NCBI GenBank assembly: GCA_017987615.1
Contig: JAGNTI010000081.1
Location: 1 to 6,167 of the forward strand
Direction: 5' to 3'
Length of the DNA stretch: 6,167 nucleotides
Source of the DNA: Sediminibacterium sp.
Lineage (GTDB): Bacteria > Bacteroidota > Bacteroidia > Chitinophagales > Chitinophagaceae
Position 1 is the first letter of the stretch. Each line of letters starts with the position of its first letter. The position numbers and the translations under genes were made by a program. This document shows, piece after piece, positions 1-6,167 of this stretch. A model generated the notes under the pieces. That model had not been told where the DNA came from, made no database searches, and was given only the letters and a program-made list of their open reading frames with translations.

Positions 1-620
1 CCGCACTCAAAAACACTGGGTTGAATTTCACCTTGTATCGAATTCACCAACCAAATATTTGCATATTTAGATGGATCCCAATTTGATAATGTGCCAAGCT
101 TTCCACCTTCTAAGTCTACATCTATATTTTGATAATAACTATTGATACGGTCTATACCACTTGTTTTACCACCATCTGGCGTGCGCGTAGCCAAGCAAAA
201 TTGAATGCGGGTATCAACACCTTTAGGGTCGGTACTATACATACCCAAATGTGCAAATGCTTTATTTAATTCTGCTACTGCATCTATAATCATTTGATCG
301 GTAATAGCAGATGCGTTTTGATTGACAATATGAAAGACTACAGGGATTGTTACAACAGGCACAGATGTTGGTGCAACCACTACATTATTATTACCGTCAT
401 TATTGACTGAGATGCGAATGCTTCTTTGTCCAGAAGCTTGAAGCACCCACGCTCTAATTTTTTCATTCATCACATTTTCTTTGGAAACATAGAGCGGGTC
501 TTTACGAAGTAGTTGTTGAAACATATCGGCTCCGCACCGAGGCGCTTCAAATATTTGCTGACCAAAAGAGGCGAGCGTGAAAAAGATAAAACCACATACC
601 AACAAAAATCTTTGCATCAT
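1..620 (-). CDS. Secreted M43-family (cytophagalysin/pappalysin-like) metalloprotease, N-terminal part only
   Basis: An uninterrupted frame runs from an ATG at 620-618 (a second ATG follows at once) to the left edge, giving 206 residues. Residues 1-20 form a Sec signal peptide (MMQRFLLVCGFIFFTLASFG, cleavage likely before QQ). After a linker of about 70 residues comes IPVVFHIV (92-99), an 'ITDQMIIDAVAELNKAF' helix (106-122), IQFCLATRTPDGGKTSGIDR (139-158) and YANIWLVN (186-193). This order is what I know from bacterial M43B zinc metalloproteases just before the catalytic HExxHxxGxxH helix. That helix would lie beyond the edge, so catalytic competence cannot be judged. Family members are exported proteases, often carrying a C-terminal type IX secretion sorting domain in Bacteroidota; that end is not visible. 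The gene is divergent from the AraC regulator, with 229 bp between the starts. No Shine-Dalgarno is seen. The family call is by motif memory, not a search. Confidence 0.8.
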   Translation of the reverse strand, partial: MMQRFLLVCGFIFFTLASFGQQIFEAPRCGADMFQQLLRKDPLYVSKENVMNEKIRAWVLQASGQRSIRISVNNDGNNNVVVAPTSVPVVTIPVVFHIVNQNASAITDQMIIDAVAELNKAFAHLGMYSTDPKGVDTRIQFCLATRTPDGGKTSGIDRINSYYQNIDVDLEGGKLGTLSNWDPSKYANIWLVNSIQGEIQPSVFEC

Positions 621-729
621 ATTTTCAATACAGTTTAATGTGTAGCCCGCTATTGCTTAAATAACACGCTACTACTTGCAAATTCATAAAAATAACTGAC
701 ACAAATCGTTAAATTTATTTAAGAAGCAT

Positions 730-761
730 GTTAATATTAAGGAATTTATGGTTAATATTAA
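730..761. repeat. Perfect 11-bp direct repeat, 21-bp period (candidate operator)
   Basis: GTTAATATTAA occurs at 730-740 and again, identical, at 751-761, a start-to-start distance of 21 bp or about two helical turns. The inner TTAATATTAA is itself a perfect palindrome. Looser copies of the first five bases (GTTAA) lie at 708 and 774, so the pentamer recurs at steps of 22, 21 and 23 bp. Classical AraC-family half-sites are direct repeats about 21 bp apart, so a regulator site for the downstream gene is plausible. The low complexity of AT-rich DNA is the main caution. Confidence 0.45.
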
Positions 762-766
762 ATAAT

Positions 767-774
767 TATTTTTG
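767..774 (+). promoter_or_regulatory. Candidate Bacteroidota -7 element for the AraC-family gene
   Basis: TATTTTTG matches the Bacteroidota -7 consensus TAnnTTTG exactly. It would place a transcription start near 780 and a leader of about 70 nt before the ATG at 850. No TTG is found at the expected -33 distance; the 741-750 stretch reads GGAATTTATG. The upstream half is therefore weak, as would fit an activator-dependent promoter. The second copy of the 11-bp repeat ends 5 bp before this element. Confidence 0.4.
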
Positions 775-849
775 TTAAAATAGAGGTAGATTTAACTACG
801 ATTTGCTTGTAAGGATAATTTTCAATGATTCACACTGAAAACCTTTTAT

Positions 850-1716
850 ATGAAACTACTTCAAACACAAATAACACAGAGCCCAAATAGCTATATTTCT
901 GTGTTAGAAAGAGATGAGCCACAATTTATGGCTCCATTTCATGCCCACCCCGAATTAGAACTTGTATGGGTAAAAGAAAGTCATGGAAAGCGCATTATTG
1001 GTGATAAAATAGAGGCATTTAAGGAAGATGACATGGTTTTTATTGGCGAAAACCTTCCACATGTATGGCTCAACGACGAAACCTATTACAATGGGCAACA
1101 AAACCACAAAGCAAAAGCCATCGTGGTGTACTTTAATAAAAATTTATTCGGATCTGATTTTTACGAATTAGATGAAGCCAGTAATATCAAAGCCTTATTT
1201 GAAAAAGCAAAAAGAGGTATTAAAATAGGCGATGACACCAGAAAAAAAATTGGTGCTAAACTAGAAAAGATGGTAGCGCAAAAAGATTTTGAGCGCGTTA
1301 TTGGACTTTTTGAAGTGCTACATTTAATTTCTACTGCAAAAGACAATGAACTTATCACTACCGAAGGCTATACGAAGCCAGTAAGTAAAGATGGTACTGA
1401 TAGGCTTGCCAGCGTGTATAAATATGTACATGAAAATTTCAAACAACCTATTTCATTAAATCAAGTAGCAGAGCTTGCTAATTTAACGCCACAATCTTTT
1501 TGCAGATTATTTAAAAAACGTAACAAGAAAAAATTTGTTGAATATTTAAATGATATGCGCATTGCACAAGCTTGTAAATATTTAATTGAAACAGACTGGA
1601 GTATCTCTGAAGTAGCCTATGCATGCGGCTATAAGTCGGTTTCCAATTTTAATAAACTATTTAAAGAAACAAAAAACTGTTGCCCTAAAGCTTTTAGAGT
1701 GCAGTTTGATAAATAG
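850..1716 (+). CDS. AraC-family transcriptional regulator with N-terminal cupin domain
   Basis: A 288-residue cytoplasmic DNA-binding regulator, the usual length for cupin-type AraC proteins of Bacteroidota. Residues 26-100 form a small beta-barrel sensor: FHAHPELELVWV (30-41) carries the conserved histidines, and ENLPHVW (67-73) closes the motif. Residues 186-288 are the DNA-binding domain with two helix-turn-helix units. The first is around 201-222 (ISLNQVAELANLTPQSFCRL); the second is around 251-272 (ISEVAYACGYKSVSNFNKLF). The start is fixed by an in-frame stop at 826-828 and by the MKLL opening typical of the group; there is no Shine-Dalgarno at the right distance. The final loop reads NCCPKAFR where relatives usually have a TGxxPxxFR form, and the domain holds five cysteines (218, 242, 259, 277, 278). 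The ligand is unknown; a small molecule bound in the cupin is the family norm. The gene converges on susD, so it may control susCD, its own promoter or the divergent protease; the sequence does not decide. Confidence 0.93.
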   Translation: MKLLQTQITQSPNSYISVLERDEPQFMAPFHAHPELELVWVKESHGKRIIGDKIEAFKEDDMVFIGENLPHVWLNDETYYNGQQNHKAKAIVVYFNKNLFGSDFYELDEASNIKALFEKAKRGIKIGDDTRKKIGAKLEKMVAQKDFERVIGLFEVLHLISTAKDNELITTEGYTKPVSKDGTDRLASVYKYVHENFKQPISLNQVAELANLTPQSFCRLFKKRNKKKFVEYLNDMRIAQACKYLIETDWSISEVAYACGYKSVSNFNKLFKETKNCCPKAFRVQFDK

Positions 1717-1764
1717 TACTCATTCGAAATACTTTTTCGAAAACATTTTTCAATCCGTTTGTTC

Positions 1765-1801
1765 AAAAAAAATAGCCGCTCTTACGAGCGGCTATTTTTT
1801 T
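1765..1801. terminator. Bidirectional intrinsic terminator between convergent genes
   Basis: TAGCCGCTC (1773-1781) and GAGCGGCTA (1786-1794) form a perfect 9-bp GC-rich stem with a TTAC loop. Eight A precede it (1765-1772) and seven T follow it (1795-1801), so it has a U-tract when read from either strand. It sits 56 bp past the AraC stop and 23 bp past the susD stop, and should end both transcripts. Confidence 0.93.
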
Positions 1802-1824
1802 GCATAAAAATTTTCGTAGATCAA

Positions 1825-3408
1825 TTACTTATCCCAGAAAATTTTATTAGTTGCTTTATCATTAGCGCTAACAGCAGCGTAGTTCGCTTTGTTATACACG
1901 TTTTCTGAAGAAGGATACGCCCATCTTGTAGGCGGAGCTACGTTTGTTGGAGTTGCATCATCATTCCAGAATTTGATAGCTGGTAAATCTGTTCTTCTAA
2001 CTTCAGCCCAGTTTTCAAATGGTTGAATTACATTGTAATGTAACCAACGTTGATTTGAAATAAGTGCTTGTCTTGCAGCAGTTGTTGTTGCAAGATCCCA
2101 GTTAATACCTGCAGCAGTTTGGTACGCTGTTACTTGAGCAGCAGTGTAAGGCACTACAGCAGGGCTGGTTGTGTTAGTAGTTAATTTACGAATATTGTAA
2201 TAGTACTCTGTAGATTGCTCGATACCTTTATTGTAAGCATCTTTAGCAGCTGTTAAATTACCAGCTTTTAAATGTGCTTCCGCTAAATGGAATGATACTT
2301 CTGCAGCGTTAATTAAAATACCAGGGAAGAACAAGTTTCTACTTGTAGTAGAACGGTTGTACATCGATACGGTATTTGTTAAAATTAAAGCGTCTGTAAC
2401 AGCAGCTGAAGCCATTTGGTCGATACCTTTATATACACCAGCAGCTTTATCTCCTGGCTCAAATAATACAGGTAAACGTGGATCGCCATTTGTTAACATA
2501 TGGTTGATCATTGTTGCACCAGCAAGGTTACCATTCCAATCTTCTAAACCACCTTGGAAGTTGCTACCAGCAACTGGTGTGTTTAAGCTAAATACATTGA
2601 TTTGAACGTTTTCTGCATTTGAACTTACTAATGGGAATGTTGCAGGAGCAGCAGCCATTGCAGCAATTTCAGAAGCAGCTCTTGCACCTAATTCTGAAGA
2701 ACCAGATACACGCGTAAGCATTCTTAAACGAAGTGAATTACAGTATCTAGTCCAATGCGTTTTGTTACCCTTTAAGATAAAATCTTGAGTATTAAACGCT
2801 GTTTGGATAGCAGCTGGAATTGTTAAGCTGTTTAACTCTGTAGAGAAAGCTTTTAAATCATCTAACATTTTAGTGTAGATGTCTTGTGCTTTGTCATACT
2901 TAGGTAAAGAAGCTAAATAATCTCCACCGTTGGCACTTAACATACCAGCACCAGACCAAGGAAGATCTCCATGAACGTCTACCATTTTCTGTGTGTAATC
3001 ATAGAAATAGATAGTAGCAGCGATCATAAAAATTCTTCTCTCTGCTTGGTCAGCAGGAGATAAAGCTTTGTTGATTTTTACTAACTCTTTGTACTGAGAC
3101 AAAAAGTTGTAATAAGAATTCCAATGATCAGAAACAGCACCACCACCAGGGATGTACTGACCTGTTGCATTAGACCAACCCACAGACTGTGTGTAGCGGT
3201 TGTTGGTAATTCTTTGAACCACAAAGTAGTTCCAGTAACCTGGCATGATATAGCCAAGGTTTGAGTTCACGAATCCAGAAAATTGCTTCTCTACAGAAGA
3301 TACCGCAATTTTAGAAGGATCGGTATAGCTATCAGCGAAGTCAGCTTTCTTACAAGAAGAAACAACTAGCGCAACTGCTAAACTTGAAATGAATAATATT
3401 TTTTTCAT
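1825..3408 (-). CDS. SusD/RagB-like nutrient-binding outer-membrane lipoprotein (SusD-like_2 type)
   Basis: The 527-residue protein is the surface-exposed substrate-binding lid that sits on its SusC transporter. It opens with a lipoprotein signal peptide, MKKILFISSLAVALVVSSC, with the lipidated cysteine at position 19 in a VSSC lipobox. The mature part begins with a YTDPSKI segment and a helical N-terminal half (HWNSYYNFL at 95-103, repeated helices 107-140) as expected for the TPR-like SusD scaffold. Late conserved pieces are LAEAHLKAG (375-383), FENWAEVRRTDLP (464-476) and RWAYPSSE (495-502), typical of the SusD-like_2 branch rather than classical starch-binding SusD. Length is normal and the frame is intact. 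It follows susC by 35 bp on the same strand and ends just before the shared terminator. Ligand identity cannot be read from the sequence: the class covers glycans, peptides and other nutrients. Glycine codons inspected are mostly GGT, as in susC. Confidence 0.93.
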   Translation of the reverse strand: MKKILFISSLAVALVVSSCKKADFADSYTDPSKIAVSSVEKQFSGFVNSNLGYIMPGYWNYFVVQRITNNRYTQSVGWSNATGQYIPGGGAVSDHWNSYYNFLSQYKELVKINKALSPADQAERRIFMIAATIYFYDYTQKMVDVHGDLPWSGAGMLSANGGDYLASLPKYDKAQDIYTKMLDDLKAFSTELNSLTIPAAIQTAFNTQDFILKGNKTHWTRYCNSLRLRMLTRVSGSSELGARAASEIAAMAAAPATFPLVSSNAENVQINVFSLNTPVAGSNFQGGLEDWNGNLAGATMINHMLTNGDPRLPVLFEPGDKAAGVYKGIDQMASAAVTDALILTNTVSMYNRSTTSRNLFFPGILINAAEVSFHLAEAHLKAGNLTAAKDAYNKGIEQSTEYYYNIRKLTTNTTSPAVVPYTAAQVTAYQTAAGINWDLATTTAARQALISNQRWLHYNVIQPFENWAEVRRTDLPAIKFWNDDATPTNVAPPTRWAYPSSENVYNKANYAAVSANDKATNKIFWDK

Positions 3409-3443
3409 ATAATTTATTTAAAATTTTCAGAGAAATGTAAACC
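3409..3443 (-). promoter_or_regulatory. susC-susD spacer with AT-rich translation start region
   Basis: Only 35 bp separate the susC stop from the susD ATG, with no terminator or promoter motif, supporting one transcript. Read on the minus strand, the bases before the ATG are AAATTTTAAATAAATTAT. They contain no GGAGG-like element and fit the A/T-rich, Shine-Dalgarno-free initiation regions common in Bacteroidota. Confidence 0.5.
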
Positions 3444-6167
3444 TTAGAATGAAGCTCTTAACATAACACCAAAGCTTCTAGTTGAAGGGTTACCACCGGC
3501 ATTGGTTAGGTTTTGAGCCCAACGTGAACCTGCAGTAGTTTGCTCCGCATCTAAGTGTTTAAGTGTACGATAGATATAAAATAAGTTACGTCCAAATACA
3601 GAGAACTGTAATTTTTTCGCACCAATCATGCTAGCAACTTTGCTTGGCATGTTATATCCAATTGTAATTTCTCTCATCTTAACATATGAATTCTCTACGA
3701 TGTATAAATCATAACGAGATGAACTGTACTGAGGACCACCCCAGTTGTAGGTATTCCAGAAATAATAAGATTGAGGAACAATGTTATCATTTTTAGAACC
3801 GTCAGCTTTAACACCAGGTAATAACATACCATCGTTAAATACTTTTTCGCCTTGAGGACCTGCAGCAGCATTGGTTTGTACATACTTACCAGACGTTTTG
3901 TCTTTGTAGTAAGATAAACCACCGCTTTCTTTATCCATAAACTGTAAGCTCTCTTCTAATAAACCACGGCTAATCATCCAGTTAATACCAGTTGGCATAA
4001 CATAACCACCATAACGGAAGTCGATCATCGCGTCAAAAGTAAAGTTCTTGTATTTAACAGTGTTAAACCAACCACCAATTAATTTTGGCATTGCGTTACC
4101 CACTTTGTACATTTTATCAGGATCAACCGCATAGATACCGTCAGGATTTACGATTTGCTCACCTTTAGCATTTGTTTTTACAGGGTGTGCGTAAAAATCT
4201 CCCATTGGTTGACCAACAACAGATTTTAATTGAGCAGCGTTACCATCATAATCAGCGTGCAATAACTCAGTTAAACCTGGTGCTAATTGCTCTACTTTAT
4301 TTTGGTTTTGTGCTAAGTTGATTCCAGTTTCCCAGCTAAAGTTTGCTTTTTTGATTGGGAAGCCGCTAATCGTAACTTCAAGACCCGTATTTCTAAGGGT
4401 ACCTACGTTAGCTAAAATTGAAGTAGCTCCTGAAGTTGCTGGTAATGATAGAGGTAGAATTTGATCTACGATTTGTGCATTATAGTAGCTCGCTTCAAAA
4501 GTTACACGATTGTTGAACAATCTTGTTTCAATACCAAATTCAAACTCTTTCTTTTGCTCTGGTCTGATTGCATCATTACCAAAGTTAGAAGGAATGTTTG
4601 TATATAATACTGGGTTACCACCTTGGCTACCTAATGTATTTTGACCATACGCAACGTTAGCTAAGTAAGCATCAGGGAAGTTACCCACGATACCCCATGA
4701 ACCACGTACTTTACCATATGATAACCATGATGGCATTTTAAGCGCGTCAGAGAAGATATAACTTGTATTAACAGAAGGGTATGCAAAACTATTGTTATTA
4801 GGATTCATAGTAGAAGTACGGTCTCTACGAACAGTAGCTTCTAAGAACCAATAATCTTTGTAGTTAGCATTGAAAGTACCAATGAAGGCATCTTTAGTGA
4901 TTGACATACGAGAAGATCCTTGACCAGGTACGTTCATTGACGCAGCGATGTCATATAAATTTTCTGTACTTAAACCACCAGAAGTACCACGTGTAATACG
5001 CAACATACTTTCGTCTGTAGCAGTATAACCACCAAGTGCACTCACTTCTAAATCGTTGTTGATTTTTTTAGTGTAGGTTAATAACGCATCACCATATAAT
5101 GTGGTGTTTTGTGTTTGACCTAAACCAAAGTAACCAGAGTTACCAAACGCTAAAGGAACTTCATTTGGTTGTCTAGTTTCATCTTTAGCAGAAGTAAAGT
5201 CTGTAGCGATACGCGTACGTAACTTTAAATCAGGTAAGATTGAATAGTTGTTAGTCATGCTCGCAATTACACGGTTACTCACCTCTAATAATTGGTGCAT
5301 TTTTACACGGTATGCATAATCAGCGATATCACCTTTAAAGCCACCACCAGCGGTAAAAATATTTTCTGCAGGTGTAGCACTTTGTTGAGTACCAGTGCGG
5401 TATCTGTAACCTTTAGAAGTTACTGCTTTATTCATGTACCACTCACCATTATCAAAACGACCAATCATACCCGTAAAGTTGTTGATCATACGATCAATAG
5501 AGTAAGGACGGTTGTTGATAGTTTGGTTGATATAGTTAACCATTACATCAGTAGTAAACTTAGGAGAAAGTCTGAAGCTTGTATTCAAGTTCATGGTGTT
5601 TTTCTCGCTACCAGAATTCATACTGATACCTTCGTTTGCTTGTCTAGTTAAAGAAAAACGAATGCTCGCATTGTCAGTTGCTTTAGAAACCGCAACGTTG
5701 ATGCTTGAGTTTGTTGCTGTTTGGAATAAACCAGCATAGTTATCAGGTTGAGCAGAGTAAGGGATGATACGGTTGTCCCAAGTTAAAATAGGTTGACCAT
5801 CAAATTTAGGACCGTAGTTGATACTATAGTTTAATAAACTTCTAGTTTCTTTAATACCATCACCATTTAAATCGTGATAGATGAAACCAGCATCATCTTG
5901 TCCGCCATTGTTAATTACATTTGAAATACCATAACCACGAACGTTTTGATATCTTGGTAAGTAAGCAATTTTATCAATGCTATAGTTTGTAGAAACGTCT
6001 ACACCTAAGCCTTTTCTATTTTTGCTTGCTTGTTTTGTAGTAACTAAAACCACACCGTTTACAGCTTCAGAACCATAAAGCGCTGCAGCAGATGCACCTT
6101 TTAAGATAGAGATGTTTTCGATATCTTCTGTTTGAAGATCCAATAAACCATTACCTCTTAAACGTTG
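3444..6167 (-). CDS. SusC/RagA-like TonB-dependent outer-membrane transporter, N-terminus beyond window
   Basis: The frame is open to the right edge and supplies 907 residues plus the stop; the true start is outside, and a TTG at 6143-6141 is only an internal leucine. Visible residues 1-45 are the end of the plug domain, with the conserved DIENISILKG, AAALYGSEAVNG and VVLVTTK run. The rest is the 22-strand beta-barrel: YGPKFDG (118-124), GKVRGSWGIVGN (485-496), RPEQKKEFEFGIE (535-547), NTGLEV (593-598), SYVKMREITIGYNMP (827-841), GRNLF (859-863), and a C-terminal phenylalanine in RASF as outer-membrane barrels require. Signal peptide, carboxypeptidase-regulatory-like domain and TonB box would lie upstream. 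Family members run to roughly 1000 residues, so perhaps a tenth or more is missing. It imports a nutrient captured by the SusD partner, using TonB-ExbBD energy. An acidic loop DLNGDG (99-104) resembles a calcium-binding loop. Codon use is strongly GGT-biased, consistent with high expression. Substrate unknown. Confidence 0.95.
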   Translation of the reverse strand, partial: QRLRGNGLLDLQTEDIENISILKGASAAALYGSEAVNGVVLVTTKQASKNRKGLGVDVSTNYSIDKIAYLPRYQNVRGYGISNVINNGGQDDAGFIYHDLNGDGIKETRSLLNYSINYGPKFDGQPILTWDNRIIPYSAQPDNYAGLFQTATNSSINVAVSKATDNASIRFSLTRQANEGISMNSGSEKNTMNLNTSFRLSPKFTTDVMVNYINQTINNRPYSIDRMINNFTGMIGRFDNGEWYMNKAVTSKGYRYRTGTQQSATPAENIFTAGGGFKGDIADYAYRVKMHQLLEVSNRVIASMTNNYSILPDLKLRTRIATDFTSAKDETRQPNEVPLAFGNSGYFGLGQTQNTTLYGDALLTYTKKINNDLEVSALGGYTATDESMLRITRGTSGGLSTENLYDIAASMNVPGQGSSRMSITKDAFIGTFNANYKDYWFLEATVRRDRTSTMNPNNNSFAYPSVNTSYIFSDALKMPSWLSYGKVRGSWGIVGNFPDAYLANVAYGQNTLGSQGGNPVLYTNIPSNFGNDAIRPEQKKEFEFGIETRLFNNRVTFEASYYNAQIVDQILPLSLPATSGATSILANVGTLRNTGLEVTISGFPIKKANFSWETGINLAQNQNKVEQLAPGLTELLHADYDGNAAQLKSVVGQPMGDFYAHPVKTNAKGEQIVNPDGIYAVDPDKMYKVGNAMPKLIGGWFNTVKYKNFTFDAMIDFRYGGYVMPTGINWMISRGLLEESLQFMDKESGGLSYYKDKTSGKYVQTNAAAGPQGEKVFNDGMLLPGVKADGSKNDNIVPQSYYFWNTYNWGGPQYSSSRYDLYIVENSYVKMREITIGYNMPSKVASMIGAKKLQFSVFGRNLFYIYRTLKHLDAEQTTAGSRWAQNLTNAGGNPSTRSFGVMLRASF

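Larger units (their letters stand above)
621..849. other. Divergent intergenic region between protease and AraC genes
   Basis: This strongly AT-rich gap of 229 bp must hold the promoters of both divergent genes. On the plus side it contains a perfect 11-bp direct repeat, a TAnnTTTG element and an AAGGA at 811-815. The AAGGA stands 9 nt before an ATG at 825 that opens a 21-residue ORF (825-890) overlapping the regulator's start. On the minus side the best -7 candidate for the protease is CAAATTCA at 679-686 (minus strand TGAATTTG, one mismatch to TAnnTTTG). Its nearest upstream TTG is only 15 bp away, too close to be convincing. No RNA gene or terminator is seen. Confidence 0.6.

Noticed and set aside
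679..704. Minus-strand promoter for the protease (TGAATTTG with an upstream TTG)
   Set aside because: The -7 element has a mismatch in its TA and the TTG is only 15 bp away, shorter than the usual spacing; not strong enough to list as a feature.
1723..1741. TTCGAAA / TTTCGAA inverted repeat just after the regulator stop
   Set aside because: The stem is short and AT-rich with no clean U-tract, and a far stronger terminator follows 30 bp later; probably chance.
1619..1807. 62-codon plus-strand ORF overlapping the end of the regulator and the terminator
   Set aside because: It lies in another frame inside the regulator's DNA-binding domain, runs through the terminator hairpin and has no recognisable motif; a shadow frame.
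2357..2605. 82-codon plus-strand ORF opposite susD
   Set aside because: Antisense to intact, conserved susD coding sequence, with no start context or recognisable product.
5292..5651. 119-codon plus-strand ORF opposite susC
   Set aside because: It is antisense to well-conserved SusC barrel sequence, has no domain-like pattern, and results from the biased codon use of the real gene.
6141..6143. TTG as a possible start codon of susC
   Set aside because: The frame continues upstream to the edge with typical plug-domain sequence (QRLRGNGL before LDLQTEDIEN), so this is an internal leucine and the gene is truncated by the window.

Overview
The window looks like Bacteroidota chromosome: AT-rich, start codons without clear Shine-Dalgarno sequences, a TAnnTTTG-type -7 element, a SusC/SusD outer-membrane pair and a secreted M43-type metalloprotease. 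The protein flavour (SusD-like_2/RagB-type lipoprotein, cytophagalysin-like protease, cupin AraC regulator) suggests a Chitinophagaceae- or Sphingobacteria-like member. That placement is inference; no rRNA or marker gene is present.

Layout from left to right. (1) 1-620, minus strand: the N-terminal 206 residues of a secreted M43-family metalloprotease, cut off by the left edge before its zinc motif. (2) 621-849: an AT-rich divergent intergenic region. It holds a perfect 11-bp direct repeat at 21-bp period, a TAnnTTTG promoter element, and a short ORF behind an AAGGA that overlaps the next gene's start. (3) 850-1716, plus strand: a complete AraC-family regulator with an N-terminal cupin. (4) 1717-1824: a convergent gap with one strong symmetrical terminator that can serve both flanking transcripts. 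(5) 1825-3408, minus: a complete SusD/RagB-like lipoprotein. (6) 3444-6167, minus: a SusC/RagA-like TonB-dependent transporter, missing its N-terminus beyond the right edge.

susC and susD are 35 bp apart in the usual order and should form one transcript, encoding an outer-membrane transporter with its surface lid. The substrate cannot be told, because no glycoside hydrolase, sulfatase or other degradative enzyme lies between the edges. The AraC regulator is convergent to the pair, so control of susCD is possible but unproven; autoregulation through the repeats upstream of its own start is an equally fair reading. The metalloprotease is divergent from the regulator and may share its control region.

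I see no mobile element, CRISPR array, tRNA or rRNA, and nothing that amounts to a new system. The most useful leads are the periodic repeats upstream of the regulator, the overlapping leader ORF, and the cysteine-rich DNA-binding domain.
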